The notes below the pieces were generated by a model. The model was not told where the DNA came from and did not search any database. It worked only from the letters and a program-made list of their open reading frames with translations. 64,000 nucleotides of DNA from Prolixibacteraceae bacterium (GTDB lineage: Bacteria > Bacteroidota > Bacteroidia > Bacteroidales > Prolixibacteraceae), in assembly GCA_018648265.1 (NCBI GenBank), contig JABGRN010000017.1, positions 1-64,000 on the forward strand. Direction: 5' to 3'. Made by a program: the position numbers and the translations under genes. Below, one piece after another: positions 44,852 to 54,437 of the stretch (the first letter of the stretch is position 1; each line of letters opens with the position of its first letter).

Positions 44852-47053
44852 TTACTGAAGTTGTTCCTTCAAAAAGTTGGTCATTTTATTATAAAGGTGC
44901 ATGCTTGTATTTCCTCCTCTGATTCCGTGGTTTCGGTTAGTATAAATTGCCATATCGAACTCGACTCCTTCCTGAACCATTTTTTCGGTAAACTCATAAG
45001 TATTTTGTGCATGAACATTGTCGTCGGCTGAACCATGAACTATTAGTAACTTTCCTTTAATATCCCCTGCGTGTGAGAGAGGAGAATTATCATCGTAACC
45101 ATTTTCATTTTCCCTAGGGGTGCGCATGTAACGCTCGGTATAAACGGTATCGTAAAAGCGCCAGTTGGTAACCGGGGCAACAGAGATTCCTGCCTTAAAC
45201 AAATCGCCGCCTTTTTCCATTGCAAGGAGTGTCATAAAACCGCCGTAACTCCACCCGAAAATGGCAATGTTATTCTTATCGACAAATGGTAAGGTTCCCA
45301 AATATTTTGCGGCTTCTACCTGATCGTCCGATTCGTATTTCCCCAATTGCATGTATGTAACTTTTCTGAAATCTTCGCCGCGGGCTGCTGTTCCACGCGG
45401 GTCAACACATACCACTAAAAATCCTTCCTGAACAAGATATTCATTCCAACCAGCTCCGCGTCCCCACGAATCTGATACACTTTGTGAATTTGGTCCACTG
45501 TACTGTGTCATTAAAACCGGGTACTTTTTCGATGAATCAAATCCGGCTGGTTTAATCATGTAACCATTTAATTCAACCCCTTCTGAAGTTGTGAACTTAA
45601 AAAACTCTTTTTGTGAAATATTATAAACCTCCAATGTGTTTTTCAAAATGGTGTTGTCTTGTAAGACCCTGATTTGAGTCCCCTTTTTGTTTTCGTGCAA
45701 AGTAATCAGGTTAGGAGTTTTGCTACTACTGTAATAATTAATATAGTATTTAAAATTTTTACTGAAAACAACACGGTTAGTTCCTTCTAATTTAGAAACT
45801 TTTCCTTTTTTCTTTTTGTCCTGACTAATAAAATAAACCTCCCTGCGAAGAGGCGATTCGGCTGCCGCCTGATAGTAATATACTTTCTGAATAGGGTCGT
45901 AACCATAAAAATCCGTCACATCAAATTCTCCATCAGTTATCTGGGCCAGTTCAAAACCTTGTTGATCGTATAAATATAAGTGCGACCAGCCATCCCGCTC
46001 GCTGGTTATGACAAAATTCCCATCTTCAAGAAAAATATAATTATCAAGAAAGCTTTCATCAATGTACCTATCGTTTTTTTCGGTAATTAGAGGTCTGGAA
46101 TCTCCTGTGTAAGGATTTACATATAAAACGTCCAGTTTGTTTTGGTGGCGGTTTAATTGCATTACAAGTAATTCGTTAGCATCGGGAGTCCAGTTTAACC
46201 TTGGAATGTAGTTGTCTTTTTCTTCCGACAATTTAACCCGGATACTTGTTTTCGATCTAATCTCGTAAACCAAAACCGAAACATCGGAATTTTTTTCACC
46301 TGCTTTCGGATATTTAAAAGTCTCTTCTCCAGGATATATTTTGTTTTCATCAAAAGAAGGGCTTTCTCCAGCGTACATTGGCATTGTAAATTCCGGTACT
46401 TCAGTTTCATCAAAACGGATGAATGCAAGAAATTTACTGTCGGGCGACCACCAAAATGCTTTGTTAAATCCAAACTCTTCTTCGTAAACCCAATCAGGGA
46501 TACCGTTAATTATTTTATTTTTTTCGCCATCGGAAGTGACTTGGCTTTCGCTACCAAATTTTAGGTTTTTAATGAAAATGTTGTTTGTCCGAACAAAAGC
46601 TACACGAGTCCCATCGGGTGAAAAGGTGGCAACTTGTTGCGCCCCTTTTTCCGAAAGATGTGACAACTCTTCCGTAATAGAATTCCACACGTAATATTCT
46701 GCCGTAAACGAATGGCGGTAAATTTGTTTTACATCGCTTGTTAGTAATATTTTCGTTTCATCGTTGCTGAACTCATAATTACTAAATGATGAAATTTGCG
46801 CTCCATCTATTTTTGAAATATCAAAAATTACTTCAACTTCTTCTCCTGTTTTGTAGCTGTATTTTACAATTTTAGAATTGTTTTCAAGGGTAGAGTAATG
46901 ATCGCCGTTATTCATCGAGCGAAGTCCGGTAACGGTTTGCGCCTTGAAAGTGCCTTTTACAAAAAGGTCTTCGAGGGTGATTTTTTGCGTGGTTTGTGCA
47001 TTAATTGCAATTACAAAAACAGTTGCTAAAAGCAGAGTTATTAATCTTTTCAT
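44852..47053 (-). CDS. Dipeptidyl peptidase IV-like S9 peptidase
   Basis: DPP4 removes X-Pro dipeptides from peptide N-termini, here outside the cytoplasm (signal peptide MKRLITLLLATVFVIAINAQ). The propeller domain carries the glutamate pair that binds the substrate N-terminus in DWVYEEEFGF near residue 191, which marks DPP4 rather than other S9 enzymes. The catalytic triad is GWSYGGFM (Ser near 600), HGSADDNVH (Asp near 673) and NRNHGIRGG (His near 708). At 733 residues the length is normal. It is monocistronic and divergent from thrS. Confidence 0.93.
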   Translation of the reverse strand: MKRLITLLLATVFVIAINAQTTQKITLEDLFVKGTFKAQTVTGLRSMNNGDHYSTLENNSKIVKYSYKTGEEVEVIFDISKIDGAQISSFSNYEFSNDETKILLTSDVKQIYRHSFTAEYYVWNSITEELSHLSEKGAQQVATFSPDGTRVAFVRTNNIFIKNLKFGSESQVTSDGEKNKIINGIPDWVYEEEFGFNKAFWWSPDSKFLAFIRFDETEVPEFTMPMYAGESPSFDENKIYPGEETFKYPKAGEKNSDVSVLVYEIRSKTSIRVKLSEEKDNYIPRLNWTPDANELLVMQLNRHQNKLDVLYVNPYTGDSRPLITEKNDRYIDESFLDNYIFLEDGNFVITSERDGWSHLYLYDQQGFELAQITDGEFDVTDFYGYDPIQKVYYYQAAAESPLRREVYFISQDKKKKGKVSKLEGTNRVVFSKNFKYYINYYSSSKTPNLITLHENKKGTQIRVLQDNTILKNTLEVYNISQKEFFKFTTSEGVELNGYMIKPAGFDSSKKYPVLMTQYSGPNSQSVSDSWGRGAGWNEYLVQEGFLVVCVDPRGTAARGEDFRKVTYMQLGKYESDDQVEAAKYLGTLPFVDKNNIAIFGWSYGGFMTLLAMEKGGDLFKAGISVAPVTNWRFYDTVYTERYMRTPRENENGYDDNSPLSHAGDIKGKLLIVHGSADDNVHAQNTYEFTEKMVQEGVEFDMAIYTNRNHGIRGGNTSMHLYNKMTNFLKEQLQ

Positions 47054-47161
47054 TTCTTATTAGATTTTATTTTAAAACCAGTAGCAAAAGTAAGAAATGT
47101 TGTGTAAGCTGAAAATGAAATAGGAATATTTGGTTTTGAGAAGTGAGAGACTCATTAAAGA

Positions 47162-47195
47162 ACCGTTCTTTTCTACGCGGAGTAACGAGAACGGT
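47162..47195. repeat. 8-bp hairpin in the DPP4-thrS gap
   Basis: accgttct (47162-47169) faces agaacggt (47188-47195) around 18 bases. It sits in the 353-base gap 47054-47406, roughly midway between the two divergent genes. A -7 box TACCTTTG (47363-47370), about 37 bases before the thrS ATG, probably starts the thrS operon. No other feature was seen in the gap. Confidence 0.4.
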
Positions 47196-47406
47196 ATTTA
47201 TTTAACACATTTTTTAAACTTCATGTTTAATCTTTCATTGAGCCGGAAATTAATTATGGTACGGGATATGGGTTTGTGAATTATTAACATTACAATGTTG
47301 AGAATACGTTATAATTGAAATGTATGCTATAATATAAAGCACGGAATTGTTGAATGATTAATTACCTTTGCAAATCTTTTTTAAGAACCAGATAATTTGA
47401 ATAAAA

Positions 47407-49356
47407 ATGATACAAATCACACTTCCCGATAAAAGTGTTAGAGAATACCCGGAAGCAGTAAATGGAATTGAAATTGCAAAGTCAATTTCACATGGCTTGG
47501 CAAAAAATGTGTTGTCGATTGAAGTCAACGGCCAAGCCTGGGATTTAACCCGGAAAATTACGAAAGATGCCTCCATTAAATTGCATACATGGGAAGATAA
47601 TATTGGTAAAGAAACTTTTTGGCATTCGTCGGCGCATTTATTGGCCGAAGCAATTGAGTTTTTCTTCCCAGGAACCAAATTCGGAATTGGGCCAACAGTT
47701 GACAATGGCTTTTATTACGATATCGACCTTCCCGAAGGCAAAGTGATTTCTGAAAAAGATTTTCAGAAGATCGAGAAAAAAATGCTTGAACTGGCCAGGC
47801 AGAAAAATAATATTGTCCGCTCGGAAATTTCTAAAGTTGATGCTTTAACAATGTTCGCCGAAAAGAACGATGAATTAAAACAGGAGTTGATTGGCGAATT
47901 AGAAGACGGAACTATTTCTTTGTATAATCAGGGTAATTTTACTGATTTGTGCCGTGGTCCGCATTTGCCAAATACAGGGTATATTAAAGCTATTAAACTT
48001 ACTGCAATTGCAGGTGCTTATTGGCGTGGAGACGAAAAAAATAAAATGCTCACTCGCGTTTATGGCATTACTTTTCCGAAGCAAAAAATGCTTGAAGAAT
48101 ATTTGGTAATGTTGGAAGAAGCAAAAAAACGCGACCATCGAAAAATTGGAAAAGAGATGGATCTTTTTACTTTTTCCGAGGCGGTAGGGCAGGGGCTTCC
48201 ATTGTGGTTGCCAAAAGGTGCGCAGTTGCGCGAACAATTAGAAATTTTCCTAAAGAAAGTTCAAAAAAAATATGGTTACGACCAGGTAATTACACCTCAC
48301 ATTGGCGATGTTAATTTGTATAAAACATCGGGGCATTACGAGAAGTATGGGAAAGATTCGTTTCAACCTATTTCAACCCCGGCTGAAGGTGAAGAGTATT
48401 TGTTGAAACCAATGAATTGTCCGCACCATTGCGAAATTTATAAATCGCGACCGAAATCGTATAAAGATTTGCCTGTTCGAATGGCAGAATTTGGAACAGT
48501 TTATCGCTACGAACAGAGTGGTGAATTACACGGATTAACCCGGGTCCGGAGTTTTACTCAAGACGATGCCCACATTTTTTGCCGCCCCGATCAATTAAAA
48601 GATGAATTCAAAAAAGTAATTGATATAGTTTTTATCATTTTTAAAGCACTTAGTTTCGAAAATTATGTAACACAGATTTCGTTGCGCGATCCCGAGAAAC
48701 CGGAAAAATATATTGGTTCGCCGGAAAACTGGGATAAAGCTGAAAAAGCAATTGTTGAAGCCTGCGAAGAAAAAGGGTTAAATACTATTACAGAATTGGG
48801 CGAAGCTGCATTTTACGGGCCCAAACTCGATTTTATGATAAAAGACGCCCTGGGCAGAAGCTGGCAACTGGGCACTATCCAGGTAGATTACAATTTGCCC
48901 GAACGGTTTAAGCTCGAATATATTGGCGCCGACGATAACCGACATCAGCCGGTTATGATCCACCGTGCGCCTTTTGGTTCAATGGAACGTTTTGTCGCAG
49001 TTTTGATCGAACATACTGCCGGGAAATTCCCGCTTTGGCTTACTCCGGAACAAGCAGTTATTTTACCGATTAGTGAAAAGTATAATGATTATGCAAAAAA
49101 AGTTTCAGATTTTCTAAATATTTCCGATATTCGCACCGTTATCGACGACCGTAATGAGAAGATTGGTAGGAAGATACGAGATAACGAATTAAAAAGGATA
49201 CCCTATTTGTTAATTGTCGGTGAAAAAGAGGCTGAAACAGAAACAGTTTCAGTGCGTCGGCAGGGAGAAGGGGACAAAGGAGTAATGGAAAAAAGCGCAT
49301 TTGCCAATTTTATTTTAAAAGAAGTAAAAGATCAATTATCAGGATTGTATAACTAA
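47407..49356 (+). CDS. thrS: Threonyl-tRNA synthetase
   Basis: ThrS charges tRNA-Thr in the cytosol. The 649 residues show the standard order. An N-terminal TGS domain covers about 1-60, and an editing domain starts [12 protein letters not shown] near 78, with [10 protein letters not shown] near 182. The class II core has the zinc-site Cys in [10 protein letters not shown] near 337 and motif 2 [18 protein letters not shown]. Motif 3 ([11 protein letters not shown]) lies near 520, and a C-terminal anticodon-binding domain completes the protein. It heads the operon thrS-infC-rpmI-rplT, a conserved grouping, with a -7 box about 37 bases upstream. Confidence 0.97.
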   Translation: MIQITLPDKSVREYPEAVNGIEIAKSISHGLAKNVLSIEVNGQAWDLTRKITKDASIKLHTWEDNIGKETFWHSSAHLLAEAIEFFFPGTKFGIGPTVDNGFYYDIDLPEGKVISEKDFQKIEKKMLELARQKNNIVRSEISKVDALTMFAEKNDELKQELIGELEDGTISLYNQGNFTDLCRGPHLPNTGYIKAIKLTAIAGAYWRGDEKNKMLTRVYGITFPKQKMLEEYLVMLEEAKKRDHRKIGKEMDLFTFSEAVGQGLPLWLPKGAQLREQLEIFLKKVQKKYGYDQVITPHIGDVNLYKTSGHYEKYGKDSFQPISTPAEGEEYLLKPMNCPHHCEIYKSRPKSYKDLPVRMAEFGTVYRYEQSGELHGLTRVRSFTQDDAHIFCRPDQLKDEFKKVIDIVFIIFKALSFENYVTQISLRDPEKPEKYIGSPENWDKAEKAIVEACEEKGLNTITELGEAAFYGPKLDFMIKDALGRSWQLGTIQVDYNLPERFKLEYIGADDNRHQPVMIHRAPFGSMERFVAVLIEHTAGKFPLWLTPEQAVILPISEKYNDYAKKVSDFLNISDIRTVIDDRNEKIGRKIRDNELKRIPYLLIVGEKEAETETVSVRRQGEGDKGVMEKSAFANFILKEVKDQLSGLYN

Positions 49357-49374
49357 TTTAAGGAGGAATTTAAA

Positions 49375-49938
49375 ATAGCAATTAAAAGAAGAGGTCCGAG
49401 AAGAAAATTCCAGCCGCGTAGGGATCTGGAACCTCAACACCGGTTAAATCACAAAATTAAAGTACCCCAGGTAAGGTTGGTCGGGGATAATATTGAAAAC
49501 CCAGGGGTTTATATTTTACGCGATGCCTTAAAAATGGCAGACGAGTTTGAACTGGATTTGGTTGAAATATCGCCAAAAGCCGATCCGCCCGTTTGTAAAA
49601 TAATCGACTATTCCAAGTTTCTTTATCAGCAAAAAAAGAAACAAAAAGAGATGAAAGCCAAAACGGTAAAAGTGGTTGTAAAAGAAATCCGGTTTGGCCC
49701 AAATACCGATGAACATGACTTTAATTTTAAACTTAGGCATGCCGAGAAATTCCTTTCTGAAGGGGCAAAAGTAAAAGCCTTTGTTTTTTTTAAGGGAAGG
49801 TCGATTTTGTTCAAAGAGCAGGGCGAGATTTTATTGCTAAAATTGGCAACATCACTCGAAGAAATCGGAAGTGTTGAACAATTGCCCAAGCTCGAAGGTA
49901 AACGAATGACAATGTATATTTCACCTAAAAAGAAATAA
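49375..49938 (+). CDS. infC: Translation initiation factor IF-3 with AUA start codon
   Basis: IF-3 binds the 30S subunit and checks start-codon pairing. The conserved body ([20 protein letters not shown] through [14 protein letters not shown]) is complete. The N-terminal segment [13 protein letters not shown] and [16 protein letters not shown] matches Bacteroidota IF-3 only if translation starts upstream of the in-frame TTG at 49477. Between the thrS stop codon and that point the frame holds no ATG, GTG or TTG start. The sequence AGGAGG (49361-49366) is followed eight bases later by ATA at 49375, giving 187 residues. A rare start codon would allow IF-3 to limit its own synthesis, as the AUU start does in E. 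coli (established). ATT at 49381 is the alternative. Confidence 0.88.
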   Translation: MAIKRRGPRRKFQPRRDLEPQHRLNHKIKVPQVRLVGDNIENPGVYILRDALKMADEFELDLVEISPKADPPVCKIIDYSKFLYQQKKKQKEMKAKTVKVVVKEIRFGPNTDEHDFNFKLRHAEKFLSEGAKVKAFVFFKGRSILFKEQGEILLLKLATSLEEIGSVEQLPKLEGKRMTMYISPKKK

Positions 49939-49974
49939 TATAGTTCTTTGATAACATTTTAATTAAGTAGGATT

Positions 49975-50172
49975 ATGCCAAAAATGAAGACGAATTCCGG
50001 AGCTAAAAAACGTTTTAGACTTACCGGAACAGGGAAAATTAAAAGGAAACATGCCTACAAAAGCCACATTTTGACTAAAAAAAGTAAAAAACGTAAACGT
50101 AACTTAACTTATTGGACTACAATTGATAAGACCAATGAGAGTAACGTAAAGCTTTTGTTGTGTATGAAGTAA
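49975..50172 (+). CDS. rpmI: Ribosomal protein bL35
   Basis: A component of the large ribosomal subunit with 65 residues. It starts [20 protein letters not shown], followed by [20 protein letters not shown], the universal L35 pattern with a strongly basic composition. It lies 36 bases after infC and is followed by rplT in the conserved infC-rpmI-rplT order. Confidence 0.97.
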   Translation: MPKMKTNSGAKKRFRLTGTGKIKRKHAYKSHILTKKSKKRKRNLTYWTTIDKTNESNVKLLLCMK

Positions 50173-50227
50173 AATCCTTTTAAAAGGTAAAAAGAAGTTA
50201 TAAACCAGGTAATTGAGCTTTAAAGTA

Positions 50228-50244
50228 TTCCGATGATATCGGAA
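50228..50244 (+). promoter_or_regulatory. Small hairpin between rpmI and rplT
   Basis: ttccgat (50228-50234) pairs with atcggaa (50238-50244) around a three-base loop, 28 bases before the rplT ATG. L20 represses its own operon through mRNA structures in other bacteria (established), so this stem is a candidate control element, though similarity to the known site cannot be judged. Confidence 0.4.
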
Positions 50245-50271
50245 ACGCCAATTATCAAAAAAGTAAAAAGT

Positions 50272-50616
50272 ATGCCAAGAAGTGTAAATCATGTAGCATC
50301 ACGGACCCGGAGAAAAAAATTACTGAAAAAAACTAAAGGTTATTTCGGTGCCCGTAAAAATGTTTGGACGGTTGCTAAGAATACCTGGGAAAAAGGCCAG
50401 CAGTATGCTTATCGCGACAGAAAAACGAAAAAAAGAACATTCCGTGCATTGTGGATTCAGCGTATCAACGCTGCTACGCGCCTCGAAGGAATGTCGTATT
50501 CACAATTCATGGGATTGTTGAAAAAGAACGAAGTTGAAATTAACAGGAAAGTTCTCGCCGATTTGGCAATGAACCAGCCTGGAGCGTTCAAAGCAATCGT
50601 TGACAAAGTAAAATAA
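50272..50616 (+). CDS. rplT: Ribosomal protein bL20
   Basis: A 114-residue early-assembly protein of the 50S subunit. It starts [20 protein letters not shown], then [16 protein letters not shown] and [20 protein letters not shown], all diagnostic. The open frame extends 13 codons upstream, but MPRSVN is the family start. It is last in the thrS operon and ends at a classic intrinsic terminator. Confidence 0.97.
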   Translation: MPRSVNHVASRTRRKKLLKKTKGYFGARKNVWTVAKNTWEKGQQYAYRDRKTKKRTFRALWIQRINAATRLEGMSYSQFMGLLKKNEVEINRKVLADLAMNQPGAFKAIVDKVK

Positions 50617-50651
50617 CAAAGCTTATTATTTTAAGGTGAAATATTTTGAAG

Positions 50652-50677
50652 CCCGGGAGATTTCTTCCGGGTTTTTT
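50652..50677 (+). terminator. Intrinsic terminator of the thrS-rplT operon
   Basis: cccgggag (50652-50659) pairs with cttccggg (50664-50671) with one G-T wobble, followed by six T residues (50672-50677). It overlaps the 3' end of the convergent M1 peptidase gene. Confidence 0.85.
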
Positions 50678-52277
50678 ATTGGACTATTTCAAACAGCAAT
50701 TTAACCGAAGGATCGAGAATAATATTTTCGACTTTACCTTCCACTTGAAATAAAACTTCTGTTTCCCAATCGTCAATTATCACTTTTTTAATTTCTCTTT
50801 TTCCGTTTTTTAGCTGAAGTTCAATATCCAGTGGAAAAGTAAACAGAAACTCTGCTTGAGTTTGTGTAATTTTAAGTTTTAACTTTTTGTTCGATTTTTG
50901 TTTCCATTCAAAATTAATTTTAGGAAAACCGGGCTGCCAAAGCCATTGTTGAAAAAATGCTTCCAAATCCTGTTTAGAAACTTTCTCTGCAATATTTCTA
51001 AAATCATTGGTTAAAGCGGTGGAATCTTTAAAAACACTGTAGTATTCCTGCACACTTTCAAAAAACATTGAATCGCCTGTTCTTTCGCGCAACATTTGTA
51101 AAAACCAACTGGCTTTTTGATAGGAGTTCGCATTTAATAAACGCATGTAGTTTGTAACTGTGGTGTCGATTACGGGCAAAAGATTTCGATAAGCAAATTC
51201 AATTACTTTTTTTCGGTCGTTAACAAGCCCTTCTCGGAATATTTTTTCGCCATAGAAATTTTGTTTGTAAACGTGTGTAAAATATGTGGCAAATCCTTCG
51301 CTAAGCCAAATGTGGTGCCAGTTTTGTTCGGTTACCGAATTGCCAAACCATTGGTGTGCAGTTTCGTGTGCAATTAATCTTTCCAGGTTATTTTTGCCCG
51401 TTACCGATTTCTCTGAATAAAATATACATCCGGCATTTTCCATTCCACCGTAACGTGTTTTTGATTGGACATGTGCCAGTTTTTCGTACGAATATTGACC
51501 GATTATTTCTGAAAAGAATTTTAGTGGTTTTCCACCTGTTGAATAATCCAAAAAACCGTCATCACGATTTTGCGGAAAAACCCAGGTGCTAACTGGGATA
51601 CTATTAAAAATGCCGATAAATTTTACTTCAAAACGAGCTACCCCGATAACCATTAATTTTGTTGGAATCGGTATCATTTCTTTCCAGTGAGTAAGTTTTA
51701 CCCCTTTTTTAAGCGTAGTTTCTTTTAGCAAATAACCATTTGAAACTACTTTGTAGTGTTCAGGGGCAAATACCCGGAACTCAAGACTTGCTTTATCCGA
51801 GGGATGATCGATTGTTGGTAACCAGTGTTTTGCCCGGTCGGGCCAGTTGTCGCCAAAAAAAGTACGGTCGCCAAATTTATTTTTCGAAATTACCAGACCA
51901 TCGGCAGGTATTCCACTGTATTCAATAATTACGCTTGCACATTCATCAGGTTTGTATGTTTTGTTAAAATGAAGAAGCACCTGGTTATTTTCGTGCGTAT
52001 ATTTTGTTGAAATACTGTCAACCAAAATATTTGAAATTTGCATACCTGTTTTAGTTGAACCTTCAAATCCAACAAGATCGAGTGTGGCTTTCTGCGTTGG
52101 TTTCAAAAATTTAGCAAAAACAGTTGTTTTTCCTTCAATTTTATCAGTCGAATCGTTTAAGTGAATTTCAAAAATATATTGCTGAATGTCAATGCTTTCA
52201 AAACGAGAATGGTGTTCCTGGGCTGCCAGTGTAATAATATTCGTCAGGAAAATAGTTAAAATATAAATCTGTTTCAT
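50676..52277 (-). CDS. Exported M1 family zinc aminopeptidase (short form)
   Basis: The signal peptide is MKQIYILTIFLTNIITLAAQ. The zinc site is HETAHQWFGNSVTEQNW followed by WLSEGFATYF (near residues 309 and 331), the HExxH-x18-E pattern. A GGMENAG exopeptidase motif lies just before it (near 276). At 533 residues it lacks the large C-terminal helical domain of aminopeptidase N (about 850-890 residues), ending instead in a small beta domain. It probably trims N-termini of peptides in the periplasm. It is monocistronic. A TAACTTTG -7 box on the minus strand at 52391-52398 is the likely promoter. Confidence 0.9.
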   Translation of the reverse strand: MKQIYILTIFLTNIITLAAQEHHSRFESIDIQQYIFEIHLNDSTDKIEGKTTVFAKFLKPTQKATLDLVGFEGSTKTGMQISNILVDSISTKYTHENNQVLLHFNKTYKPDECASVIIEYSGIPADGLVISKNKFGDRTFFGDNWPDRAKHWLPTIDHPSDKASLEFRVFAPEHYKVVSNGYLLKETTLKKGVKLTHWKEMIPIPTKLMVIGVARFEVKFIGIFNSIPVSTWVFPQNRDDGFLDYSTGGKPLKFFSEIIGQYSYEKLAHVQSKTRYGGMENAGCIFYSEKSVTGKNNLERLIAHETAHQWFGNSVTEQNWHHIWLSEGFATYFTHVYKQNFYGEKIFREGLVNDRKKVIEFAYRNLLPVIDTTVTNYMRLLNANSYQKASWFLQMLRERTGDSMFFESVQEYYSVFKDSTALTNDFRNIAEKVSKQDLEAFFQQWLWQPGFPKINFEWKQKSNKKLKLKITQTQAEFLFTFPLDIELQLKNGKREIKKVIIDDWETEVLFQVEGKVENIILDPSVKLLFEIVQ

Positions 52278-52622
52278 TTATCATGAAAATTGGTTGGAAG
52301 ACAGAAATTAAATAGTATAACTGAATGTCTATCCCCCTGTTTTATTAGTATTAAATCATGGAGGTTTCTTCTTATTGTAATTAACATTACCAAAGTTATT
52401 TATCTTCTCAAATTAATAATTTCAAAAAAGCCCATATAAATAGCAAGCATTTTTCGATGGAATTTACTAATAAATATTCACCATAACGAAAATATTTCCT
52501 GCTTGTTTTGTCTCGCAAAATTCGAGATCGCTAAATTATTTTATTAATTCAATTGGGAACATCGAGGCTGTTTAATTTGTATTTTATTGTTTTCCAGAAT
52601 AACCCTTAATTCAGCCCTATTT
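52278..52622 (-). other. Intergenic gap between ggt and the M1 peptidase gene
   Basis: This AT-rich gap of 345 bases lies between two minus-strand genes. TAACTTTG on the minus strand (52391-52398) fits the -7 consensus and would give the M1 gene a leader of about 108 bases. No terminator with a clear T-run was found after ggt, and no gene was seen. Confidence 0.4.
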
Positions 52623-54311
52623 TTAATAACCAGCAGCCTGACCATCTTTTCGCGATTCAGAAGCACCGTAATATACTTTATTTACACTATCCCAAAGTAT
52701 GGCCTGATAACCACCGTAAGGACCTTTTGCAAATTCAATTTTATGTCCTTTGCTCATTAAATCGCGAATGGTTTGGTACGAAAATCCGCTTTCCAATTGG
52801 ACGGTTCCACCATTTGTCATTACTTCCCCGGTAGGTTGGCTCGAACCGGAATGTTGGATACGGGGGGCATCCCCGGCTTCCTGCAGGTTCATTCCAAAAT
52901 CGATAATATTGCAAACAATTTGAGTGTGCCCCTGTGGTTGCATTGCCCCTCCCATTAATCCGAAACTGATAAATGGTTCGCCATCTTTTGTAATAAATGC
53001 CGGGATTATTGTGTGGAACGGTCTTTTGTGTGGCTCGTAAACATTCATGTGGCCTTCTTCCAGTGAAAAAAGTTCACCACGATCCTGCAAAACAAATCCA
53101 AGTTTGCCGGGTGTCATTCCCGAACCCATTCCGCGGTAATTACTTTGTATGAGCGAAACCATGTTGCCATCTTTATCGGAAGTAGTAAGGTAAATTGTGT
53201 TTCCCTGTTCTAATTCTCCGGCGGGGTAGCTGCGAGCTGCACGGTTGTTATTTATCAATGCCGCCCGTTGCTTTCCGTAATCTTTTGAAATTAGTCCTTC
53301 AATTGGTAATTTATTAAAATCGGGATCGGAATAATATTTGGCCCGATCTTCGAAAGCCAGTTTTTTGGCTTCAATAAAAAGGTGCATGTATTCTGTAGTA
53401 CCGAATCCCATATTTGCAATGTCGTAATTTTCAAGAATATTTAACATTTGCAAAACCGCTGTCCCTTGTCCGTTGGGTGGAAGTTCCCACACATCGTAGC
53501 CCCTGTAATTAGTTGAAATTGGTTCTACCCATTCTGAAGTATGATCTTCAAAATCTTTCATGCTTAAAAAGCCGCCATTTTCTTTCACATAAGCAACAAT
53601 TTTTTCGGCAATTTCCCCTTTGTAAAAAACATCCCGGCCTTCTTTAACTATTAATTCCAGTGTCTCGGCCAGAAATGGGTTTTTAAATATTTCGCCCTTT
53701 TTTGGAGCTTTCCCGTTTGGCCTGAAAATTTCACTAAATCCTGGAAATCGTTGCAACGAGCGCGAATTTCCATCCCAGTAGTAAGCGATAAGTTCGGACA
53801 ATGGAAACCCGTTTCGCGAGTAATTTATGGCTGGTGCAAGAATTTCACTTATTGGCAGACCGCCAAATTTACTATGTAATTCGAACCAACCGTCAACACA
53901 ACCGGGGACAGAAACCGGAAGTGGCCCTTGCGAAGGGATTTTTTCGTATCCGTTTTCTTTAAAATAGTCGAGGGTTAAATCATACGGCGAACGACCGCTG
54001 GCATTTAGCCCGTAAAGTTTTTCTGTTTTTGCATCCCAAACAATGGCAAATAAATCGCCGCCCATTCCATTTCCGGTGGGCTCAACCAATCCTAAAACGG
54101 CGTTTGCTGCAATTGCCGCATCAATGGCATTTCCCCCGGCTTTTAAAATGTCGAGGGCCGCCTGAGTTGCGAGCGGCTGACTTGTACATGCCATCCCGTT
54201 TTGGGCAATAACTTCGCTTCGTGTTGCAAAGTTTAATCCTGTAACACGGTCTTGTGCATTTAAAATTATTATAGCGAAAACAAAGATTGTAGTAAAGGCA
54301 ATTTGTCTCAT
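52623..54311 (-). CDS. ggt: Gamma-glutamyltransferase/glutathione hydrolase
   Basis: Ggt hydrolyses or transfers the gamma-glutamyl group of glutathione and related peptides in the periplasm. Using MRQIAFTTIFVFAIIILNAQ as start (ten open codons precede it) gives 562 residues and a signal peptide. The proenzyme cleaves itself before the catalytic threonine, here within GNTIYLTTSDKDGN (the Thr aligned to E. coli T391). Substrate-binding blocks are GGNAIDAAIAANAVLGLVEP and TGNGMGGDLFAI near the N-terminus, with GLMGGAMQPQGH near the C-terminus. It adds to the set of exported peptidases in this window. It is monocistronic. Confidence 0.93.
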   Translation of the reverse strand: MRQIAFTTIFVFAIIILNAQDRVTGLNFATRSEVIAQNGMACTSQPLATQAALDILKAGGNAIDAAIAANAVLGLVEPTGNGMGGDLFAIVWDAKTEKLYGLNASGRSPYDLTLDYFKENGYEKIPSQGPLPVSVPGCVDGWFELHSKFGGLPISEILAPAINYSRNGFPLSELIAYYWDGNSRSLQRFPGFSEIFRPNGKAPKKGEIFKNPFLAETLELIVKEGRDVFYKGEIAEKIVAYVKENGGFLSMKDFEDHTSEWVEPISTNYRGYDVWELPPNGQGTAVLQMLNILENYDIANMGFGTTEYMHLFIEAKKLAFEDRAKYYSDPDFNKLPIEGLISKDYGKQRAALINNNRAARSYPAGELEQGNTIYLTTSDKDGNMVSLIQSNYRGMGSGMTPGKLGFVLQDRGELFSLEEGHMNVYEPHKRPFHTIIPAFITKDGEPFISFGLMGGAMQPQGHTQIVCNIIDFGMNLQEAGDAPRIQHSGSSQPTGEVMTNGGTVQLESGFSYQTIRDLMSKGHKIEFAKGPYGGYQAILWDSVNKVYYGASESRKDGQAAGY

Positions 54312-54437
54312 TATCAGGTTTATTAAGATTTCAATTTCCAAATTTTTTATTCACGGATAAAAATAGTAAAATTTCTATCTGTTTTTAGGAATTAAAAATA
54401 ATATTGAATCGTTATCTTCGGTAAAATTTCAAAACCA

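Noticed and set aside
49477-49938. IF-3 starting at TTG 49477 (153 residues)
   Set aside because: This would remove the conserved basic N-terminus that is clearly encoded upstream in the same frame after a strong Shine-Dalgarno.
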